Shown here: positions 61,774 to 64,000 of the stretch, piece by piece
Position numbering within the stretch: the first letter of the stretch is position 1
How the letters are laid out: each line of letters begins with the position of its first letter
Assembly: GCF_039830135.1 (NCBI RefSeq)
Contig: NZ_CP156081.1
Location: 668,001-732,000 of the forward strand
DNA: 64,000 nt
Source: Defluviimonas sp. SAOS-178_SWC
Lineage (GTDB): Bacteria; Pseudomonadota; Alphaproteobacteria; Rhodobacterales; Rhodobacteraceae
Reading direction: 5' to 3'
Translations under genes and position numbers: made by a program
The notes under the pieces: generated by a model
Databases searched by the model: none
Told to the model about the DNA's origin: nothing
The model's input: only the letters and a program-made list of their open reading frames with translations

Positions 61774-62635
61774 CCCCGGCTCCCTTGCGGCGATGCTTGC
61801 GATCCTCCTCCTCGCCGGTCAGCGCCGCGTCGCGGATCAGCCGCTCCTCGCCCGCGAGGCAGACGAAGCGCTGGCCCCGCATCCGGCCGATCAGCGTCAG
61901 CCCGACCTGGCGGGCGATCTCCACCCCCCAGGCGGTGAAGCCGGAGCGGCTGGCCAGCACCGGAATGCCCATAAGCGCCGTCTTGATCACCATTTCCGAG
62001 GTCAGCCGCCCGGTCGTGTAGAGGATCTTGTCGGCCGCGCTCACGCCTTCGCGGAACATGTAGCCGGCGATCTTGTCGACCGCATTGTGGCGCCCGACAT
62101 CCTCCATGTAGACGAGCGGCCGGTCCTGCTGGCACAGAACCGTGCCGTGAATCGCGCCCGCTTCGAGGTAAAGCGACGGCGTGGTGTTGATCTCTCTCGC
62201 CAGCGCGTAAAGCCAGCTGGTCCTGAGTTCGGCCCTGGGCAGCACCAAACCGTCGAGCCCTTCCATCATGTCGCCGAAAACCGTGCCGACGGCGCAGCCG
62301 CTCGTCCGGGTCTTCTTCTTCACCTTCTCCTCGTAGGAGGTCTGGCGCTCGGTCCGGACGACGGCCGTCTCGATCTCCTCGTCGTAGTCGACGCCCGTCA
62401 CCACGTCGTCGGCGCGCAGCATCCCCTGGTTCCGCAGGAATCCGACGGCGAGATAGTCGGGGTAATCCCCGATCGTCATCGCGGTCACGATCTCCTGCGA
62501 ATTCAGATAGATCGTCAGGGGACGCTCCTCGACCACCGAAATCTCGGTCGCGGCCCCGGTCTGGTCGGTGCCGGTGACACGTCGGGTCAGCCTCGGGTCG
62601 GCGGGGTGGGGAAGGATCGGCAGGGCAGGGGGCAT
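61766..62635 (-). CDS. fdhD: Formate dehydrogenase sulfurtransferase FdhD
   Basis: 289 aa. Transfers sulfur to the molybdenum cofactor of formate dehydrogenase, an essential activation step. Family blocks: EERPLTIYLNSQEIVTAMTI, DYLAVGFLRNQG, the VYMEDVGRHNAVDKIAGY block and LYTTGRLTSEMVIKTA. The cysteine loop reads RTSGCAVGTVF, with one Cys where E. coli has CxxC. ATG at 62635 taken; 62662 is an in-frame alternative. It is first in the minus-strand operon, divergent from the DUF2478 gene. Confidence 0.93.
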   Translation of the reverse strand: MPPALPILPHPADPRLTRRVTGTDQTGAATEISVVEERPLTIYLNSQEIVTAMTIGDYPDYLAVGFLRNQGMLRADDVVTGVDYDEEIETAVVRTERQTSYEEKVKKKTRTSGCAVGTVFGDMMEGLDGLVLPRAELRTSWLYALAREINTTPSLYLEAGAIHGTVLCQQDRPLVYMEDVGRHNAVDKIAGYMFREGVSAADKILYTTGRLTSEMVIKTALMGIPVLASRSGFTAWGVEIARQVGLTLIGRMRGQRFVCLAGEERLIRDAALTGEEEDRKHRRKGAGDD

Positions 62636-62698
62636 CGGGCGGCTTTCGGTTTCGCCCGGCATCTTGTATTCGGGGCGGGGCGGTTGCAAGGGGAAGCC

Positions 62699-63205
62699 AT
62701 GCTCGGCTACGTCATCACGGAAGAACGGGGCAAGGCGGATGCTTGTCTGGCGGAGGTCGCGCACCGTCTCCATGCCGAAGGCATTGCCGTCGCCGGCGCC
62801 GTGCAGGTCAATTCCGATCGCGGCCCGGCGCAGGCCTGCGACATGGACCTGCACGTGATCGGGCCGGGGCGGATCATCCGGATCAGCCAGAACCTCGGCG
62901 CCCTTGCCAAGGGCTGCCGGCTCGATCCGGCGGGGCTCGAACAGGCGGTCGGGCTGGTTGAGGCGACGCTGGACACGGATCCACGCCCCCGACTTCTCAT
63001 CGTCAACAAGTTCGGCAAGCAGGAGATCGACGGCCGCGGCTTCCGCCCGGTGATCGGCCGGGCGCTTGCCGAAGGCATCGCGGTGCTGACCGCCATCAAT
63101 TCCGCGAGCCTGCCCGCCTTCCGCGCCTTCGCCGGAGGGATGGAGGAAGAGATCACGCTCGATCCCGAGGCGATCCTGGGCTGGTGTCGGTACGCGGTTC
63201 GGTGA
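62699..63205 (+). CDS. DUF2478-family protein
   Basis: 168 aa. The N-terminus LGYVITEERGKADACLAEVA, the CDMDLHVIGPGRIIRISQ block and LLIVNKFGKQEIDGRGFRPV place it in DUF2478, a P-loop-related family that often sits by molybdate/tungstate transport and cofactor genes. There is no canonical Walker A. The ATG at 62699 has GGGGAAG upstream. It is divergent from fdhD across 63 bp. Confidence 0.8.
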   Translation: MLGYVITEERGKADACLAEVAHRLHAEGIAVAGAVQVNSDRGPAQACDMDLHVIGPGRIIRISQNLGALAKGCRLDPAGLEQAVGLVEATLDTDPRPRLLIVNKFGKQEIDGRGFRPVIGRALAEGIAVLTAINSASLPAFRAFAGGMEEEITLDPEAILGWCRYAVR

Positions 63206-63241
63206 CGCAACACTCTTCCGCTGAAGGCGGGATGCCACACG

Positions 63242-63283
63242 AAATGGACAAAATGTCCGCTCCGTTGGTCATATTGTCCATTT
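63242..63283. promoter_or_regulatory. Inverted-repeat operator upstream of the tungstate permease
   Basis: AAATGGACAA (63242-63251) and TTGTCCATTT (63274-63283) are perfect 10-bp reverse complements. Each half extends to a similar 15-base site, ATGGACAA[A/T]ATG[T/A]CC. The left one contains a perfect GGACA-AAA-TGTCC (63246-63258). It lies 54 bp before the permease ATG. It looks like a two-site operator for a metal-oxyanion regulator. The ModE consensus I know is different. Confidence 0.6.
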
Positions 63284-63337
63284 CCACCGCGACCTCGTCC
63301 TCATATGGATGGCCGGGCGCGAAGGAACGGGCAGGAA

Positions 63338-64000
63338 ATGAACGATATCTATCAAGGCCTTTCCCAGGCGGCGCGCCTTGTCGTGACGCTCGACGCCGGC
63401 CTTGTGGAGATCACGCTCCGCTCGCTTCAGGTCACGGTGTCGGCGACGATCATCGCCTCGGCGATCGGCCTGCCGCTGGGTGCCTGGATCGCGGTCAACC
63501 GGTTCTGGCTCCGCCGCTACGTCATCGCGCTTCTCAACGCGCTCATGGGGCTGCCGCCGGTCGTTGTCGGACTCATGGTCTATGTGGTCCTCTCGCGGGC
63601 CGGCCCGCTCGGCGTGCTCGGGCTTCTCTTCACCCCGACCGCGATGATCATCGCGCAGGTGATCATCATCACCCCGATCATCGCCTCGATCTCGCATCAG
63701 GCGATAAGGGAGCTCTGGGCCGACTACCATGACCTTCTGATCTCGCTCCATGCCAGCCGAGGGCAGCGAATCGCGACGCTCCTCTGGGACGGGCGGCGGG
63801 CCTTGATGACCGCGGCGCTCGCCGGCTTCGGGCGCGCGATCGGCGAGGTCGGTGCGATCATGATCGTCGGTGGCAATATCGACCATGCAACGCGGGTGCT
63901 GACGACGGCCATCGCGCTTGAAACGGGCAAGGGTGACTTCGCGCTGGCCCTCGCGCTCGGCTTCGTCCTGATCGCGCTCGCCATCGCCGTGAACCTCGCG
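63338..64000 (+). CDS. tupB: Tungstate-type ABC transporter permease, 3' end missing
   Basis: 221 codons are present before the window ends. Membrane segments include LQVTVSATIIASAIGLPLGA, ALLNALMGLPPVVVGLMVYV and TAMIIAQVIIITPIIASISH. The EAA-type loop and following block, GFGRAIGEVGAIMIVGGNID and TRVLTTAIALETGKGDF, match TupB/WtpB-like permeases for tungstate or molybdate rather than ModB. A GCAGGAA ribosome site precedes the ATG. The partner ATPase and binding protein must lie beyond the window (or upstream elsewhere). Confidence 0.85.
   Translation, partial: MNDIYQGLSQAARLVVTLDAGLVEITLRSLQVTVSATIIASAIGLPLGAWIAVNRFWLRRYVIALLNALMGLPPVVVGLMVYVVLSRAGPLGVLGLLFTPTAMIIAQVIIITPIIASISHQAIRELWADYHDLLISLHASRGQRIATLLWDGRRALMTAALAGFGRAIGEVGAIMIVGGNIDHATRVLTTAIALETGKGDFALALALGFVLIALAIAVNLA

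Overview
The window is high-GC (about 65% by eye), densely packed alphaproteobacterial DNA. The gene content points to a Rhodobacterales (Rhodobacteraceae/Paracoccaceae) bacterium able to grow lithoautotrophically. Evidence for this is a red-type form I RuBisCO operon with cbbX, a Paracoccus/Rhodovulum-style sox cluster, an NAD-dependent formate dehydrogenase, a Tad pilus locus of the alphaproteobacterial cpa type, and a REP-like hairpin after cbbS of a kind I recall from this group. The genus cannot be fixed from the sequence alone.

Layout. 1-7599 (+): Calvin-cycle operon cbbT (start cut off)-gap-fba-cbbL-cbbS-cbbX-rpe; rpe carries a one-base frameshift. 7734-16476 (+): a four-gene cassette (subtilisin-like protein, trypsin-like protein with a degenerate NTPase-like half, STAND-type NTPase, trypsin-nuclease fusion) that looks like a biological-conflict/defence system and is the most novel part. 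16487-26540 (-): Tad/Flp pilus genes (cpaA, a LuxR-type regulator, tadC, tadB, tadA, cpaE, two TadE-like pseudopilins, tadG, cpaB, flp) with no secretin gene. 26811-32344 (+): D-lyxose isomerase, a polar amino acid ABC transporter, purine nucleoside phosphorylase and an MTA/SAH deaminase-like amidohydrolase. 32537-38034 (+): a membrane-anchored protein, a small secreted protein, two glycosyltransferase-like proteins and a small unknown. 38123-41626: a NarL-type two-component system (+) followed by two paralogous secreted proteins (-) with acidic and Gly/Ser repeats.

41834-53475: the sox locus. soxT, soxR and soxS run on the minus strand; soxV-W-X-Y-Z-A-B-C-D run on the plus strand, followed by a SoxH-like metallo-hydrolase and a DUF302 protein. 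53539-58006 (-): formate dehydrogenase fdsA and a fused fdsG-fdsB, with tusA divergent. 58458-62635 (-): a tightly overlapping molybdenum-cofactor operon (moeA, an unknown, mobB, mobA, a GNAT, fdhD). 62699-64000 (+): a DUF2478 protein and the start of a tungstate-type ABC permease (cut off by the window end).

The metabolic genes fit together. Thiosulfate oxidation (Sox) supplies electrons; formate oxidation (Fds) supplies NADH and CO2; RuBisCO fixes the CO2. The Mo/W transport and cofactor genes serve the formate dehydrogenase (and molybdopterin-containing SoxC). Several inverted repeats at divergent promoters are good regulator-site candidates: soxS/soxV, fds/tusA, and upstream of the tungstate permease. 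I saw no tRNA, rRNA, CRISPR array, insertion sequence or phage gene.
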